Shown here: one piece after another, positions 45,701-57,986 of the stretch
Position numbering within the stretch: the stretch's first letter is position 1
Layout of the letters: the number at the start of each line of letters is the position of its first letter
Origin: Sphagnum compactum
Taxonomy: Eukaryota; Bryophyta; Sphagnopsida; Sphagnales
Assembly: GCA_965153455.1 (NCBI GenBank)
Contig: OZ234493.1
Span: 31,920,213 to 31,984,212 of the forward strand
Reading direction: 5' to 3'
DNA length: 64,000 nucleotides
The notes under the pieces: model-generated
Told to the model about the DNA's origin: nothing
The model's database searches: none
Seen by the model: the letters and a program-made list of their open reading frames with translations, nothing else
Translations under genes and position numbers: made by a program

Positions 45701-47797
45701 TTGACAAAATATTTGGATCTGACCATCTGATGATGATAACCTGTTTGCTCAGAATGTTGGAACCAGTTCTTGGGAAATGCCTCAGGCAAGATATTAGGTC
45801 TCAGTTGTTCCAGTCACATTCAGCATTTGTCATATTAGTAGTACTATTTGAGACCAGGCTATAGCAGTAGTGTGTTGTCTATTTTGCAGGATCCAATGGT
45901 CCTGCCAGTAGTTGCCACTAAGGTAGAGTTCAGCCATGTCATGCTTGCAGCTTGACATTTATGAGGAATGGAAGACATTTTTTTGAGGAGGTAATTGAGC
46001 CCAAGGTGCACAGAAAATGTCTTGAGTGCGGGAACAGTTCTCAATGGTTCCTGTCATGTCCATCATTGGTCACCTGAGCACTTTAGAAGACCTGGCAAGA
46101 GCAGTCATGTGGTGGCTGTTTGAAGGATCTTCTGGTCCATCCAGTGGATGTCACTAAGGTAGATGACCTGTCATATTGCAGCTTCAATTTCATGAGAGGT
46201 GGAAGATGATTGAGAAGGAGGTTTATGAGCCCCGACAACAAGAGGAAGCTCGCAACCAAGACATTTACGACTTCCAAGCAGAACCATTCAGGGTATGTAA
46301 TATTGATAGTCACATGTGGCAACTACTGCATCACAGGAGTCATTTGTACATGAATATAAACGACTTTTGAATACAAAATACCATTTACTCTTGGAGTTGC
46401 CATGCTCTCAGGACTTAATGACCTGCCTTTAGGGGATCCATGCACAGGGTTGTAACATCACATAAGTGGGTTTGCTGCTGTGTTGTAGGTGAGACGCAAG
46501 AATTTCTATATGCTTTCAACAACTGGGAAACTGCTTCACAATTTTATTCCAAAACTTTCCCATGAGGCTGATGGTCTCATTTTCCAGGTCTCGTGTTTTC
46601 TATCTTAACTTTCCAACCTTGTTTCTAGCTTTGAACCCATCACTTTACTTGTTTCATATGGTGGCTTTGGAAAGTTTCAACTACATGGGCACTGGTTTCA
46701 CTGCTGTATAATTTGTTTCAGGGTTGGGAGGATCCATACGTACCTCGAACCCATGAAGGTCTCCTCAAATGGAAATATGCACACATGAATTCTGTTGATT
46801 TTGTTCTCAAGGTTCTGCTCATTTACCAGTTACTTTTGCAGCAAGTGCCCAGTATGTTTGCATGGTTTGATGAGTCCCTGGATGTTAGGTGTCTGGTCCC
46901 TTTGGGATCGTGATTCTCTCTTCCCAGTTTTCAAGACAAGAGTCTTGTATTTCTGCTTTCTGAAGAACACTGAAGCAAATCAGCAAGTTCATTCAAGTGC
47001 ATGTCCATGTGTAGTTGTTTCTCGACTGCATGAATTACATTCTTGAGCTATGGATTCTGAGAAATACAGTTCAATTTTTTCAAGACAACTCGCTGTACTG
47101 GGGCAGGTTTCACCAACTGGAACCCAGTATTATCTAATGCTGATGGAAAAGGGCAGGTTGAAGCAGCTTGAGAATGCAAAAGTTGTTTTTCCAGGTAAGT
47201 ATTTCACAGTGATACATTTGGGGTTTGGGGAGTGAGTGGGTGTTGGAGGGGTGAGGCATGTAAGGGAAGGCTGCTAATTTCTTTCATGGCTGCAGAGGAG
47301 GAGGATGTTGCGAGTATGGCTGGAAAGGTGATAGAATGTAGTTACAGTCCTGAAACTGGTACCTGGAACTTCATGCGCATCCGCCACGATAAGGAAAATC
47401 CCAATGCATTTCATGTCTTCCGCAAGGTTCCTTCAAACTTGAACTTTTTTGTTTTTTGTAGCAGCAGCTAGGCAGAGGTAAATAGGAATGCCTGCGTACT
47501 GATGGGAAGTGATTCTGTTTGATGAGAATTCAGTTTGGTGAAAATAATAGTGCTGGTATGTAGTTTTACGTCTTCAAGATTGACCCTTTGATGGCCTTGT
47601 TTTTCAAAATATCTCTTGTAGGTTGGATAAAGAGTTCTCTGCATGAAGTGCAGGTCATGGGAAGCATCCAGGATAACATCACAGACGAGGTCTTGCTGGA
47701 GGAAATCAATGAGATAATCCAGCTGCCTTTGTACACACAGCACATGGCAAGGGACCAGCAAGAGGCTGCTCAGGCTGCTCATGCACGCCGCAGATGA
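39572..47797 (+). CDS. Bifunctional mRNA capping enzyme
   Basis: Seventeen exons: 39572-39664, 40657-40783, 41024-41175, 41672-41755, 42027-42089, 42292-42435, 42634-42852, 42996-43103, 43576-43640, 45284-45434, 45551-45694, 46182-46292, 46489-46587, 46722-46811, 47107-47194, 47296-47426, 47654-47797; 670 residues. The N-terminal half is an RNA 5'-triphosphatase of the cysteine-phosphatase type, with HCTHGHNRTG and its catalytic Cys near residue 196. The C-terminal half is a guanylyltransferase: KADGTR with the GMP-binding Lys near 368, then RRYLIYD, DGLIF and LLKWKY. It adds the GMP cap to nascent RNA polymerase II transcripts in the nucleus. As in other plants, an acidic/basic N-terminal extension precedes the phosphatase. 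The ATG at 39572 is chosen; an in-frame ATG at 39599 would remove nine residues. The 1.6-kb intron 9 holds nothing recognisable. Confidence 0.95.
39711..39786. repeat. (CT)38 microsatellite in capping-enzyme intron 1
   Basis: An uninterrupted CT run of about 76 bases begins 46 bases after the first exon. Confidence 0.95.
41241..41479. repeat. 119-bp tandem duplication in capping-enzyme intron 3
   Basis: ATAGGCCCTCTGTCTGTGCT to CCACAGGGAAAA is present twice, starting at 41241 and 41360, with a few substitutions. It lies wholly inside the intron 41176-41671, so coding is unaffected. Confidence 0.93.
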
Positions 47798-49679
47798 AGC
47801 TTCTTGAGGTGCATTCTGGACTGCATTTACTTCTGTACATGGGGCTTTCCAGGGTCTTAGTGCACAATTCCGAAACTTATTTCTTCATGAAGGAATGAGT
47901 GTGATATTGCACTGTAGGAAAAAGGTTCACCACCCCATCAAAAGCTTTTTCACTTCTATTCACACAAGAGATACTCCTCCTCGCCTGCAATGAAAAAAGG
48001 TTTATAAATTCCTATGACAGGAATTCGATCTGCACCACCAGTTTCCTAGGTACTGTCAATACTTACCTGCAGGGTTTTTTTTTTGGCATTTCCAGTCTCT
48101 TTCTGGGCTTGTAATATATCTGCATTGTTGCCAGGTTTTGAGGTCCTGAAGGTGAAGAAGAAGCTCAGAGATTTGTATACACAATTGATTCTGGCTAATT
48201 GCTGGTTGTATGCACAAATAGCCTGGTTTTAAAATGATTTGAACAGACGTTTGTCTGTTTAGCTACGTGTCTGAGTTGTACTACGATAAAATTTGCATTG
48301 ATTACTCTATTGATGTATATATTCTCTTAGAAGCTGTTTCTGGATTTTGGAGTAGCTGGATTAGCATAGCTGGAGTAGGGAAAAGCTTCAATTCTCAAGG
48401 CAGCCAACTCAACTGTTTAGAGTATCAAAATCGCAGTTCTATTGTACACGTCTGATTGAAACCAGGAACTAGCAGTAAAGTCTACCAGGCAGAAATTTGC
48501 TTTCCATGATGGAATGTAATCATCCAAGGAGAAATGTTATCAATGTTCCATCTTACTATTTTCCAGTTGAACGCTCGGGAGAGTAACTAATCATCCATTT
48601 GACACTCAACCCGAATGCTTCCTTTTCATCATGGACTAATTGAAGGGTAGTGAATGCTCTGCACATAGTTGAGGTTTGTACTAGTAGTGTCGGTCTGGTC
48701 GTCTGTCTATGGGTTTGCACCTGGTATCAATATTGGTAGCAAGGACCTCAGTGGCAAGCTGCTAGTACCCGAGGCAATGTTAGCCTTGTACCACAGTTTT
48801 ATACTTGGACCCGATGCAGAATATGAGAATTTGGAAATGCTCTCTGCACCCAATTAAAGGGATACAAAAAGAGTGAATCTGGACGGGTATCACTAGGATT
48901 ATGTCACAGTGGCCAACCCTAATCTGTGATTCCAACCCTAATGTAAAATGCCAAATAATGTGACCATATAATGTGACCATGATCACCCCATTCTAAATTC
49001 AACACAATGTCATAATTAATTTTTTTTATGCAACAAATAAAGTAAACGGCAGTAAAAAAAATCAATCAATCTTTCTTTTTTTTTGTGTGGCACATTAGAA
49101 GTGAGGTGCTATCCATGGCCATCTACAAAGAAACATTAAAATCACAAAAGCATGAAAAACACAAATCAATCCCAAATGTAGATGTAGCTAACCACTTACT
49201 TACATACAAACAAGCATAAGATGTAAATCCAACAACAATTCACCATACAACGTATAGTAGCTATTTGAAGGTTACATGTGAATGTACCAATTGAAAGAGC
49301 CAAATTTCTAAATTACTTCTTTGAAACGTCTACAATGCATTGTTTATCGTTCGAGAAAATATGTTAGCTTATCATTGGAAAAATGATCTTAAAATCATTA
49401 TAGAGGAAGAGGAGATGGGAAGAAGATGGTGAGAGGAAGAGGAGATGGAAAAAAGATGGTGAGAGGAAATAAGTTATGTCTTTCTTATTCTTACCTTCAA
49501 CCCTCAATGAAGAACTACTAGTGTGCCTTGTGTCGTTGGCCAAAGTGTGAGCCCATTTCAAAATAGGGGAACTTAATATATGAAAATTGTTTTTGTAAGG
49601 TTTAAGATTTAAAGTTAAATTAAACTTTAAACCCTAAACCCAATATCCAATTTTTGAAGAGTTAAATATGATCTCCAAG
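47798..49679. other. Intergenic DNA, no gene seen
   Basis: Holds the capping-enzyme 3' UTR, then AT-rich DNA. A short direct repeat of (GGAAGA)GGAGATGG and AAGATGGTGAGAGGAA lies at about 49407-49466. No coding region recognised. Confidence 0.5.
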
Positions 49680-50245
49680 TTTGATCATTCTCAACTGATT
49701 TTTTCTTTTCAATTTTTTTTTTTGGGTAATTTACTTGAATTTTTCATGACAAAAATCAGCTAAATTTTTATATCTCCCATATTGTAAGTCCAAAACTTAT
49801 GAAATAAATTTCATTAATTTTACTCATCAAGATATTTTCAACAATACCAAACGCACATCCCAATTCTTCATACTTGAATTGAATGGTAGACCTTCAAGTG
49901 TGACTACATTATCAATTGACTTTTCCTTTGAAAAATGATTTTTGATGATTTATTTGAATTTTTAGTGACAAAAATCATTTAAAATTTAATATCTACTTCA
50001 TCCTAAGTTCAAATCTTATGAAATATATCTCATTCCCTTGAAATTTTTAGTTATGATTTAATTTAATTTAATTTTCGATGAAAAAGTCATTCAATATTCA
50101 AAAACTTTTACACTGCAAATGCAAACATCATGAAACCAAACCGATGCACCCCTCCTCGTCAAGAGCTTTCCAAACATACCAAGAACAAAATTTGAAGCGC
50201 CCCGGTTTGGTGGCTCTCATAGTTACAAAACAAACCATCTTGTTT
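49680..50245 (+). repeat. Dispersed repeat family R, copy 2
   Basis: Shares with copy 3 the ordered blocks CAACTGATTTTT, TTTGAATTTTTCATGACAAA, ACTCATCAAGATATTTTCAA, CACATCCCAATTC, TTCAATATTCAAAAACTTTT and ACCGATGCACCCCTCCTC, and with the inverted copy 1 the first four. Internal half-repeats (about 190 bases) are visible. The last block, from GATGCACCCCTCCTC to TTGTTTCATGG, is found only in copies 2 and 3. Confidence 0.75.
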
Positions 50246-51389
50246 CATGGATAGACCAGTGTGGCCTGTGCCTTTGGCCCAGGTGTTATTGTAACAAATT
50301 TCTAGCTTTAGGGTTTTGAGTGTGAACAGAAAGTAGTTTAGGGTTTTTCAATGAAACATGTTTTCTTTTCTGTTGGCGACTGGGAGTTTTTGCTCTCAAC
50401 GGCGTGGAGACAAAGATGGTTGCAGAATGGAGATGCGCTGATGTTTGGTAGCGTTGAAGCTTTGGTGTCGTTTTATTTTATTTGGTATGCATGTGTTATG
50501 GTTGGACGTAGGATGATGGTGTGGCTGAGGGCGCTACTAGGGGAGGTGCGCTCGGCGGAGATCTCGCAGAGTAATGGTGGAAAGATTTGTTGCTAAGAAG
50601 ATAAGTAGTGCAGGTTTTTGTTTTTGTGACCAGAGAGGGAAATTGTGGGAGTGAGCTTTTTAGATCTCTGTCTCGAGTGAAAGTACGAAATAATCCGCTG
50701 CGCAATGTACTCAGTGAGGCAGAATATCTATCTTAGAACTGGATTTGATGGTTGAGCAAGGGGAATGATAAGAAGTTCTAAAGGTCTCAAGAGCGGCCAC
50801 AACTCTTCTCAAAAGTCTATGTTTGGGTTTTGTTCGTATCTAGGTTTTATTGTCTTGCTTTTCAAGAGCGAGTACCCTGATTTTGGGAATTCCGAAGGAT
50901 TGCAACAATCCATTGAGTCTACAAGTTTAATCACACGAAGGATGGGTGTAGTTCTTTGTAAGGATTCTTGAAGCAATGACTGGGGAAAATCGATGTGTTG
51001 TAATCCTGTCTTCTGTCTTGTCAAAATGGAGCGATGGTGTCAAGGGAACCAGATCGTGTCATTTGCGTGGGCTGAGGGATTTACAATATTGTATGTAAGT
51101 TGGAACTAGAGTTTTCATGGAAGTCCAATGAGGTTCTGGATTTGTGTGGGTCTGAAGACTTTGAGAAGAGAGGCCAGTGGGTTCAAGAAAGTGAGATCAG
51201 AACTTGGAAACCTCAAGTCTCTCTATGATGAAAAAGGCGGTTTCTTTGCTAATTTCTAGACACAATTTAGGTGGCCACTGGCTTAGGCTAGTGTGAAATT
51301 CCGAGAGTGTATTTGCTGTTCAATATATATATATATATATGTTTTTCATTTTGTTTGTTTGAGCCCTCATTTTTTGTCACATTACCACA
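50246..51389. other. Unique DNA between two family R copies
   Basis: GC is higher than around it. TTTAGGGTTTT words occur near 50310 and 50338. A short (AT)n run is at 51322-51341. No open frame shows recognisable similarity. It might be a transcribed unit carried between the repeats, but nothing proves it. Confidence 0.4.
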
Positions 51390-51770
51390 TCCTTAACTGA
51401 TTTTTCCTTTCAAAACTTTGATTTTTTGGAATTTATTTGAATTATCAATGACAAAAATCACCTAAAAATCTTACCAAATAAATTCCATTAAATCATGCTC
51501 ATCAAAATCTTTTCAACAACACCAAAGGTACATTCCAATTCCTCTGAAATTTTCAGTTACATTTAATTTAATTTTCAGTGAAAAAATCATTCAATATTCA
51601 AGAACTTTTGCATCACAAATCCAAACACCATGGAACCAAGCCGATGCACCCCTCCTCCTTGAGGGCTTTCCAAAGAGACCAAGAACGCGATCTGAAACAT
51701 CCCAGTTCAATGGATCTCATCAGCACAAAACAAAACAAAACAAACAAACAACCTTGCTTCATGGAGAGAT
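51390..51770 (+). repeat. Dispersed repeat family R, copy 3
   Basis: Direct copy of 49680-50245, shorter by about one internal half-repeat. Matching blocks include CATCAAAATCTTTTCAACAA, CACCAAAGGTACATTCCAAT, TCATTCAATATTCAAGAACT and CCGATGCACCCCTCCTCCTT. Confidence 0.75.
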
Positions 51771-52099
51771 TGCCAGTGAAGGCTTACCCCTTTGAGCTGG
51801 CCTCTTTCTTTTCATCCTCTTGAACCTTTTTTTTCTGGAGTACCAGAAGAGCTCATCCCTAAACCCTAAAACCCATGCAAAAACTTGATGAAAGAAAATC
51901 CGGGAAGCCAAGAACTTGAACACACAAAAGGACTACAACATACATAAAGGACTTGACCTAAAAAAGATCCCAAGAGTTGAAGGCATGAGACCTGAGGGGG
52001 TAGAGTTACAAGCATATGGGGTAGAGTTATTTCAATATTAGGGTTCAACTTTTTTGTGGTCTTTTTTTAAAGTTCTTCCCACTTTCCAAACCAATCTTG

Positions 52100-52300
52100 G
52101 CATTTGTTTTCTTAAATGTCATCTTTTTGTGGCTTCTTAGTAGTTCTCACTTCCCTAACTCTAGTCACTTCCTCATAAATGTCATCTTTTAAGGCTTCTT
52201 AGTTAGTTCCCCACTTCCTATCTTTGGTCACTTCCTCATCATAAATGTCATCTTTTTATAGCTTCTTAGTAGTTCTCACTTCCCTAACTCTGGGCTTGAG
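52100..52300. repeat. Short tandem repeat, unit about 70-80 bp
   Basis: The phrase AAATGTCATCTTTT...GGCTTCTTAGTAGTTCTCAC, TTCCCTAACTCT and GGTCACTTCCTCAT occurs three times, and again near 53150-53230 beyond a 0.9-kb gap. Confidence 0.75.
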
Positions 52301-52317
52301 TGAGCCAGCACCCACCA

Positions 52318-52470
52318 ATGCACCATCCAAAGCTTGTGAAGCTTGGGGAGCTTGTGGAGCTTGGGGAGCTTGAAGAGCTTGTGTAAGTTGGGGAGGTTGT
52401 GAAGCTAGTGGAGAGTTTGTTGAACTTGTAGAGGTTGGGGAGGTTGTGGAGCTAGTGAAGAAATTGTGGA
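52318..52470. repeat. GGAGCTTG-type minisatellite
   Basis: About a dozen degenerate 9-base units such as GGGAGCTTG and TGGAGCTTG, drifting to GGAGGTTGT. On the minus strand it makes a false Ala/Pro/Gln repeat frame (QAPQAPQA). Confidence 0.8.
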
Positions 52471-52959
52471 GTTTGGGGTGTGAAACATCAAACAAGGCCT
52501 TCACCTTGAAGGTAAGTGTTTTTTTGGTTTGTTTTTTTTTCCCTTGCTTCTAGAACCACGATGACGAGTTGTAGCTCATCATCTTGGGTTTTTGTCATTT
52601 TAGTTATGCAATACCTTTTGAATTGTCGAAAGATATGATATGAAGCTCCAACTATTTCAAGGATACCTCGAATGAGGTATTTCATGTTCATTGAGGATTT
52701 TGTTTTATGAACATGAGTATAACATACATTAAATGTGTATAAGTTGAATTGGAACTTTGTATCGTTTTGATTATCCACTTGGTTCACAACACCCCAATGA
52801 AAAACACTCTCTAAACAATAGAACATTTATGTAAGGGGTGTTAAGTACTTTAATCATCCCTTCATTTATTTTGTTTGAATGAGCAAGAGCAAGCTCCATG
52901 CAATACCTTCACGTTATTCTTTCCCCAACCTTGTCAACCACCGTTAAAGGTCTATTGCA

Positions 52960-53120
52960 ATGGCAACCATGTAAGTAAGTCGGTGTAGCCATGTAGATGG
53001 GGTTTGGTAGGTACGTACTTAAAACGTTGGTAGGTAGATAGATCGGTGGTAGGGTGGGTAGGTGGGTGGGGATGAGAGTAGCACATTTCAAATTTATAGG
53101 TGAGTAGGTAGATAGGGACA
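52960..53120. repeat. (GTAG/GTGG)n-rich simple repeat
   Basis: Degenerate tetranucleotide units GTAG, GTGG and TAGA. Confidence 0.7.
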
Positions 53121-53228
53121 AGTCTACTTTTAATTCAAATAATAAATCTCATCCTTTTGTGGCTTCTTAGAAGTTAGCCACTTCATTAACTCTGGTCACT
53201 TTCTCATATTAACTCTGGTCACATTTAT

Positions 53229-53265
53229 AAAAAGCCACAAAAAGATGACCTTTTTGTGGCTTTTT
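53229..53265. promoter_or_regulatory. Perfect 16-bp hairpin upstream of RPN13
   Basis: AAAAAGCCACAAAAAG (53229-53244) and its exact complement CTTTTTGTGGCTTTTT (53250-53265) flank the loop ATGAC. The word TTTTTGTGGCTT is the same one repeated in the tandem array near 52130 and 53160, so the hairpin arose from two inverted units of that repeat. A (TC)n run follows at 53306-53335. Confidence 0.6.
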
Positions 53266-53303
53266 AGGTCTTCTCTCCTTTCCTTACTCCCTCACTGCGT
53301 CAG

Positions 53304-53339
<36 letters not shown>

Positions 53340-53953
53340 GTTCGCTCGTTGGAAACAAGCGTACGCATTTCCGCTTTATTTTTCTAAAAAAAATTGTGCA
53401 TTTTACTACAGGTATTTTGGATGCGAGATTGACAAGGTTTTGAACCATTTTTTCTTCCTAATAATAGTTGCCTGCATTTTATTTTTTGTGAATTTTTTTG
53501 GAGCTTTGTAGGGGTTTTGGAAATCTGTTTCCTATTTGACTTTTTGTTTTGTTTGGGGTTTTCTGTTGTTCTTGGGTCGTGTTGGTTTTAGCAGAGGGTA
53601 GCTCTGTGCTTGCTAGTCTCTGCAACGGGATCATTTCATTTTCTTTTTTGTCTTTTTATATTTTTTGTCCGAGAATTTTTTTGACAGATTTTGTGTTGAA
53701 GGTCCTTGTTGTCTGGCGGATTTTGGGTTTTAGGGTTTGATGTGTAAGAAGCCCAAGCGTCTACGAGAATTGATTCTCGATTTCTATTTTGCTTCGATTT
53801 TATACGAGATTCTTGTTAGGACTTGTTTGAAATCCTTGTTAGACTTGGTTGAAGATCATTGTCAGATTTTTTGATCCAGTTTAGGATTTGTTTCTTTTTT
53901 TTTCTTTTTTTTTTTGCTGCTGATGGATTTTTAGGGTTTGGGGTCAGGGCTCA

Positions 53954-56900
53954 ATGGGTCTCACTCCTTCGCCACTTCCAGACTCCCCTGATCAGGTACT
54001 CGAATCTCTTCTTTGCCTCCCTCTATCTACCAGAGGGTTTTTTTCTTTCATTTTCAGCATTCCTGTTCTGCAAACTGAAAATAAAAATAATAATAAATAA
54101 TATCAGATCTGGTGTATGGAGAAGCTAGTTGAGAACATGTTGATTGCAGCTTCGGTCTGAGATTATGCATACTGCTATTGGAATTGGGAGAACTCTTTTC
54201 AGAAACTGTTTAGGTGTTCAGCTTTGTTTTTTTTTTCCCCCCCTTCTCTGCTGTGGCACCCGTGGGTAAGAACATAAATAAGAAGGTTTTTCAAGCTATT
54301 GGGTTGAAAGGATTTTAGAAAATGCAAAGAAATGCAAGAAATTGATCAGTGAGAAATCTTTAGCTCTCACAAGTAACAATTGTTAAATTCTGCGGGTATG
54401 ACAATGACTAGTATTTGGCTGTGCAGCAGGAAATACTCTTTGAGTTTCGTGCTGGCAAAATGACAAAAACTGGGATACGGGTCACACCTGATCCAAGAAA
54501 AGGGTTAGTTAGGCTTGTGAAGGTGGGACCATCTCCTCAGCATGTGTAGAAATTTTTCCAACATGGATTGGTTATTTGGGTAAATGATAAAGAACAGTCT
54601 GAGATGCAAAGTGCCCAGTGGACTCAAAAACTCTGTTCAACTTGTAAAAGAAGTCAAGAGAAGTAGTAGACATGGAATCTGCAAGTGCATTATTGGCTTT
54701 GCAATGAGCTGCTCTTGGTTGGTTGAATCTGGGGTACAGGGCGAGGACACTCTTACACATTTTCAATGGTGGGATCGAGGATTGAATTCAATGGAGGATG
54801 TATCCAGGCTTCTGTATTACAGTGTGTTTTTCAATAGTAATGGTTGCACGCTGTTTCATATCTTCTGTGTGTGGACTTTGTTCCTGTCTCAGATCATCCT
54901 GTGTGGAATAGTTGTTGCAATGCAGCAACAACTTTGCATGTTCTTTAGTTCAGTGATCTCCTGTTTCATGGAGAAATGAGTTGCCAAAAAATCATGCCTG
55001 TACATTAGGTTTCTTCTTGATCAATTTTTATGACAGGATCAGATCATTTTTCCACAGGAGGCCACCTTCAAAAAGGTAATTTCCTCTCCAGCCTGTTTTT
55101 TTTAATCTCTCCATTATTAGTTTTGATTTTTCTGGAACTGGCAGAATGGTTGCATTCCAAACTTTTGTGCTGTGGAGTTTCCCTGATTTCATAGATATGA
55201 TAACTCTTGAAGTCAGATTTTGATGGTTTCAAAATGAAACAGGTGGAACAATCTTCAGGCCGAGTGTATCTGCTGAGTTTCAAACATGATGACCGCAAGT
55301 TCTTCTTCTGGATGCAGGTGTGGGTCTTTCACTGGTGGCAAGTAGAATCCACTTAATCTTTTCTGATTTAATCTCCTGAAAATGTGCCCTAATCTGATTC
55401 GGGAGAGAAGGTTAAATGACTGAACCTTAAGTTCTTCACAATCAATGAGGGTCATGATGCATCTGTGAGTGTTCAAGCAGTCTGCATTTGTCTCACTGGT
55501 GACAGTGTCTCAATGTCAGGAAACCAGACAGGAGAATGATGCTGATATCTGCAACATTGTTATGCACCACCTCAATCGTCCCCTGGGTATGTTCTTGATA
55601 GAATGCAGTTTCTGTTACACAGTGAGAAACACAAAAAGGAGCTGTGATGATTCTTTGCTGGAAATATTCAAAGCTGTTGATGATTCTTTTCCTGAGTACT
55701 CTACATTCTCTTTGTGGCCTGAGTTGACCAATCCAATATCTTGGTTTTTCAAGGGCTAGAGATCCTAGCTTTGATAATATAATACCAGAATTGGGTGCTC
55801 TCTGTTTTTGTTGCAGAGGATGAAGAAGATGAACCTGAAGATTCTTCCCAGGCTGTTTCAGAGACTTCAGAGGGTGCTGTTCCTGACAAGCTTGAGGCTC
55901 CATTGTATGTTAATAACACATATATAGGCCTTTCTCTTGCTCCATCTTTCTTTTGTCTTCTTTGCAGAGAAGAGTAATCTTGTTATCAGTAGTCTCAAAT
56001 TTGGATGTGGCCACTATTGTAATGGGTGCAATGGAACTCCCTTTTGATAACTTTTTCTACCCATTCTTAGAACTCTTTTCCAGGCTGATATTCAGAAGAG
56101 CTCTGTTGGTGGCTCAGAGACTTGAATGAAGGAGCTACAGCTTCATCAGATGATATTCCACATGGTAGCAGTTCAGGTGTTGTTCAATTGGCAGACCTCC
56201 AGCGCATACTAAGTGGGCTTGGGCAGACTCCTGGTATTGTTCCCCTCATCACTGAGATCTTTCTTTGTAGCTCCATGTTGCATGTTGTAGTTACACTATG
56301 CAGCATGAATTCTTTTGGCAGCTTTACTTTTTTTTTGCTGTTCAAATAGAGACTGTTCTTCTGCATTCCTACTAGTTTTTTTTATCATACTTCTTTGAAA
56401 GGCACAAGACCCTCCTGCTGTACAGGTCTGCAAAACTTGCAGGATCAGTAAAAGCAATTGAATAATTTATCTTTTGCCTTGGTGCAGAAAGCTGATTAGG
56501 GGTTTAGGGTTCAGGGTTCGCACAAAATACCTGTGGCTATAAGTTCCAATGCCACAATCCACTTCTGTCAAAAGTCGTAGAGAAAAGTTGGTTGATTTGT
56601 GTGTGTTTGTTTTGAGGTATTCACATATTGTTGTGGTATTGTTGCAGGAGATATAGGCATGGCAAGAGACAGAGGTATGTTCCAGGGAACTGTTGAAAGA
56701 CATTTCAACAAAAAATGCTTGTTTTTTCCTTTTGCAGCAATAGGCTGCATGGAAGAGTGCTCATACCGTATTTGCTTACATTATTTCCTATCTGCTCTAC
56801 AGCAAGATGGGAATTCGCATATCGAACTGATACCATTCAATGCTCTACCAGAGATAGATTGGCTTTGAACTTTGTACATTTCACGCATTGTGTGTGAAAC

Positions 56901-57986
56901 GGCACATTGGTGATTCTGAGTCAGGGTACAAGGCATAAAGAGCAGGAAGGTTCTCTTTGCAGGTCCTGGCTTTTCAGAGCTTTTGAAACCGGACATTGTT
57001 GTGCCACTACTGGAAAACCTTCAGCTTGAAGAACGTCTTGCTCCCTACTTGCCAGAGGTATTTGTTACTCTTTTTCGCATTTCCTGTTTTTTCACCTTGT
57101 CTCCTGAATTACTTTAGGATATAGAAGTTCCCAACTGTAGACCTTCTAAACATGCACAATGTTGGATCAGAGCCCTGCTGTCATTGGATCCATTAGCCTC
57201 TTCTTAGGTGTTTTGGAATTTAGGGTTGTGAGTACCTACTTCAAATCCATGGCAACTTTAGTTAAATGGGTTGTTATAAGTTTGTGATCTGAAATGTGGA
57301 AGTGGTGCAGGGAGTTCAATCAAAACAAGCCATTGCTGAATTGATGCAAAGTCCACAGTTTCATCAACAGCTTGATTCCTTCACTCAGGTTTTGCTGCTA
57401 AGCTCTTTTTGTGATATATTGTCGTTGGCAGTCACCACTTTTTCTGTCTTCTGGGGTGCATGTAACTCTATATTTTCCTACCTGGTCAAAATGGGCTGCT
57501 GATATCGAGGGCAGTTAAGACATTGGCTGGTTGTCATTGTGCTGATTACAGGTGCTTCGGAGTGGTCAGATGGACCTTTCGCAATTTGGCATTGATCCCA
57601 GTAAATGTGAGGCTTTGTATGATTTGTGCCAGCAGGGGGAATAAAAACATCTTGCAGGAGCTAGCACAAGCAACTAAAGCTGTTTAGGGTTTAGGGTTTA
57701 GTAGTTTAGGGATGCAGTTCAAGACAAACAAAATGCACCTAAATAGCTCTGGAGATCCATTAGGCAATTAGGATATCAGCATCAAGCTCCTGTATGGGTT
57801 GGGGCATACCTCGAGTTTTTTTGCCATTGCAACATGTGCTCATCCACTGATTTTCTAATTTTCTCTGCAGACAATTTCACTGTTGCCTCTTTCTTGGAGG
57901 CAATCGAAGAGCAAGCTGGTGCAGATGGATCAGAAAATGAGAAAGAACAAAGGCCAAATCAGGATGTCATGAAGGAGGGCCGATAG
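53954..57986 (+). CDS. RPN13: 26S proteasome ubiquitin receptor RPN13
   Basis: Twelve exons: 53954-53995, 54427-54522, 54740-54799, 55037-55075, 55243-55317, 55520-55586, 55817-55904, 56118-56233, 56963-57057, 57311-57388, 57552-57606, 57871-57986; 308 residues, close to the plant family length. The N-terminal Pru domain shows [33 protein letters not shown] and RKFFFWMQ; it binds ubiquitin and docks on RPN2. An acidic linker (EDEEDEPED) leads to the C-terminal DEUBAD-like region ([61 protein letters not shown]), which in the family recruits the deubiquitinase UCH37. The ATG at 53954 opens a 14-residue exon that joins in phase. A short GT-AG-bounded segment near 56649-56680 could be an alternative exon in the 0.7-kb intron. 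Confidence 0.94.
57685..57712. repeat. Interstitial plant telomere repeat in RPN13 intron
   Basis: Three TTTAGGG units with one interruption (GTTTAGGGTTTAGGGTTTAG then TAGTTTAGGG). Shorter examples occur at 56499-56516 and 63315-63331, each in an intron. Confidence 0.8.

Noticed and set aside
49680-51770. The two direct family R copies as LTRs of a small retrotransposon
   Set aside because: They differ too much, are unequal in length, lack TG...CA ends and primer-binding site, and the 1.1 kb between shows no gag/pol similarity.
52256-52504. Minus-strand frame with QAPQAPQA repeats
   Set aside because: Created by the GGAGCTTG minisatellite.
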